From NCBI RefSeq assembly GCF_016887565.1, contig NZ_CP069396.1, positions 6,802,001-6,866,000 of the forward strand: a DNA stretch of 64,000 bases, written 5' to 3'. The notes under the pieces are model-generated. The model saw nothing but the letters and a program-made list of their open reading frames with translations, had not been told where the DNA came from and searched no databases. This document shows, in pieces, positions 63,406 to 64,000 of the stretch. Made by a program: the position numbers and the translations under genes. Each line of letters starts with the position of its first letter. Position 1 is the stretch's first letter. This DNA comes from Archangium violaceum (GTDB taxonomy: Bacteria > Myxococcota > Myxococcia > Myxococcales > Myxococcaceae).

Positions 63406-64000
63406 ATGGGTGGCGGCGGTGGCGGTTTGAAGATGTGGGTCCGGATGCTGGCACCAGTGCTGGCCTCGATCGCGGGGCTCACGATGCTGCGGCTGCTGGG
63501 CCCGGACTTCATCAACCAGAAGGATCTGCACGCCTTGCTCGCGCCGATGGGCAAATGGGCGCCGGTGGCGTTCATTCTCTTCCTGGCTGTGAGGCCGGTG
63601 ACACTGCTGCCCGGGCAGGTGTTCACCGCGGTGGGTGGGATGATTTTCGGCACCCGGGCGGCCACGCTCTATTCACTGGCGGGCAGCTTCCTGGCCACGT
63701 TGCTGATTTTCGCGTTGTCTCGCTGGTTGGGAACGCGGCTGATGAAGCGCATGGCGGGCAGCCGCTATCCGGTCATCACCCGGGTGGCGAAGCGGCACGG
63801 CTTCAAGTTCGCCCTGCTCACGTGCATCAACCCGCTGCTGCCCACGGACGTGATGATCGCGGCGGCGGCGTCGGCCAAGGCGCGCTTCTGGCCGCTGGTG
63901 CTGGGGGTGCTGCTGGGCACCGTCCCTGGTACCCTCCTCACCGCGCAGTTCGGCAGCGGCCTGGCGCAGGGCCACACGGTGGCGACGGTGGTGTCTGGCG
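63406..64000 (+). CDS. TVP38/TMEM64-family membrane protein (cut by right edge)
   Basis: 198 codons of a DedA/TVP38-like (SNARE-associated) membrane protein are visible: a Gly-rich start, a hydrophobic helix, then the family core AFILFLAVRPVTLLPGQVFTAVGG and FGTRAATLYSLAGSFLATLL. These proteins move or scramble lipids in the inner membrane. GGGAGG lies ten bases before ATG 63406; an intervening ATG at 63398 gives only two codons. Confidence 0.85.
   Translation, partial: MGGGGGGLKMWVRMLAPVLASIAGLTMLRLLGPDFINQKDLHALLAPMGKWAPVAFILFLAVRPVTLLPGQVFTAVGGMIFGTRAATLYSLAGSFLATLLIFALSRWLGTRLMKRMAGSRYPVITRVAKRHGFKFALLTCINPLLPTDVMIAAAASAKARFWPLVLGVLLGTVPGTLLTAQFGSGLAQGHTVATVVSG

Overview
The window is high-GC DNA (clearly well above 60 percent, third positions mostly G or C) from a member of the Myxococcota, most like a Cystobacter/Archangium/Myxococcus-type myxobacterium. 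This rests on the gene content: lipoproteins with Asp-Ala-Gly linkers, DUF4388 and DUF3943 proteins, HEAT-repeat and TPR/cyclic-nucleotide-binding proteins, cytochromes P450, KGG-repeat stress proteins, and long operons whose genes overlap by ATGA or GTGA. The species is an inference. I saw no rRNA, tRNA, CRISPR array or insertion sequence.

Layout. 1-6332 (minus): two tandem double-AAA+ ClpA/B-like ATPases, the downstream one running off the left edge. 6380-15840: a repeat lipoprotein, a P450, a chemoreceptor with an unknown partner gene, a second P450, and a small polytopic protein resembling Pyr4/PaxB-type membrane terpene cyclases. 15841-16290: an island of unusually AT-rich DNA with direct repeats and a palindrome just upstream of the next operon.

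16291-35977 is the centre of interest. It holds three transcription units that look like one undescribed lipid or polyketide pathway. The first plus-strand unit (16291-23282) encodes an SDR, a class III aminotransferase, a His-rich membrane protein, an SDR that has lost its catalytic Tyr/Lys, a second membrane protein, a Rieske oxygenase and a radical SAM protein resembling tetraether synthase (Tes). The minus unit (33187 down to 24944) encodes a FabZ-like dehydratase, four ketosynthase-family proteins arranged as two active/inactive pairs (KS plus chain-length-factor-like), a FabG ketoreductase, a nitroreductase-family flavoprotein, a long ACP and a PiT phosphate permease. The divergent plus unit (33319-35977) encodes a second Tes-like radical SAM protein, a third SDR of the same subfamily and a small four-Cys protein. 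A secreted protein gene (23499-24947) sits between. I infer that the KS/CLF pairs, ketoreductase, dehydratase and ACP build a reduced or polyene acyl chain, and that the radical SAM, Rieske and aminotransferase enzymes tailor it. The product is unknown.

35993-64000 returns mostly to ordinary chromosome: a macro-like/deoxyribosyltransferase-like fusion, a MaoC hydratase, RNA 3'-phosphate cyclase, an ArsB/SLC13-type permease, a broken small lipoprotein gene, cAMP-binding and HEAT proteins, an RluB-type pseudouridine synthase with a long repetitive Arg/Gly tail, scpB-scpA-trpS, a DUF4388 protein, a Uma2-type protein, an MMPL exporter, a DUF3943 protein, a XerC/D recombinase, a Sua5/YciO protein, two tandem cation/proton antiporters, a KGG stress protein and a TVP38-type membrane protein cut by the right edge. 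A dispersed palindromic repeat occurs at 27852-27993, 52747-52780 and 59070-59105.
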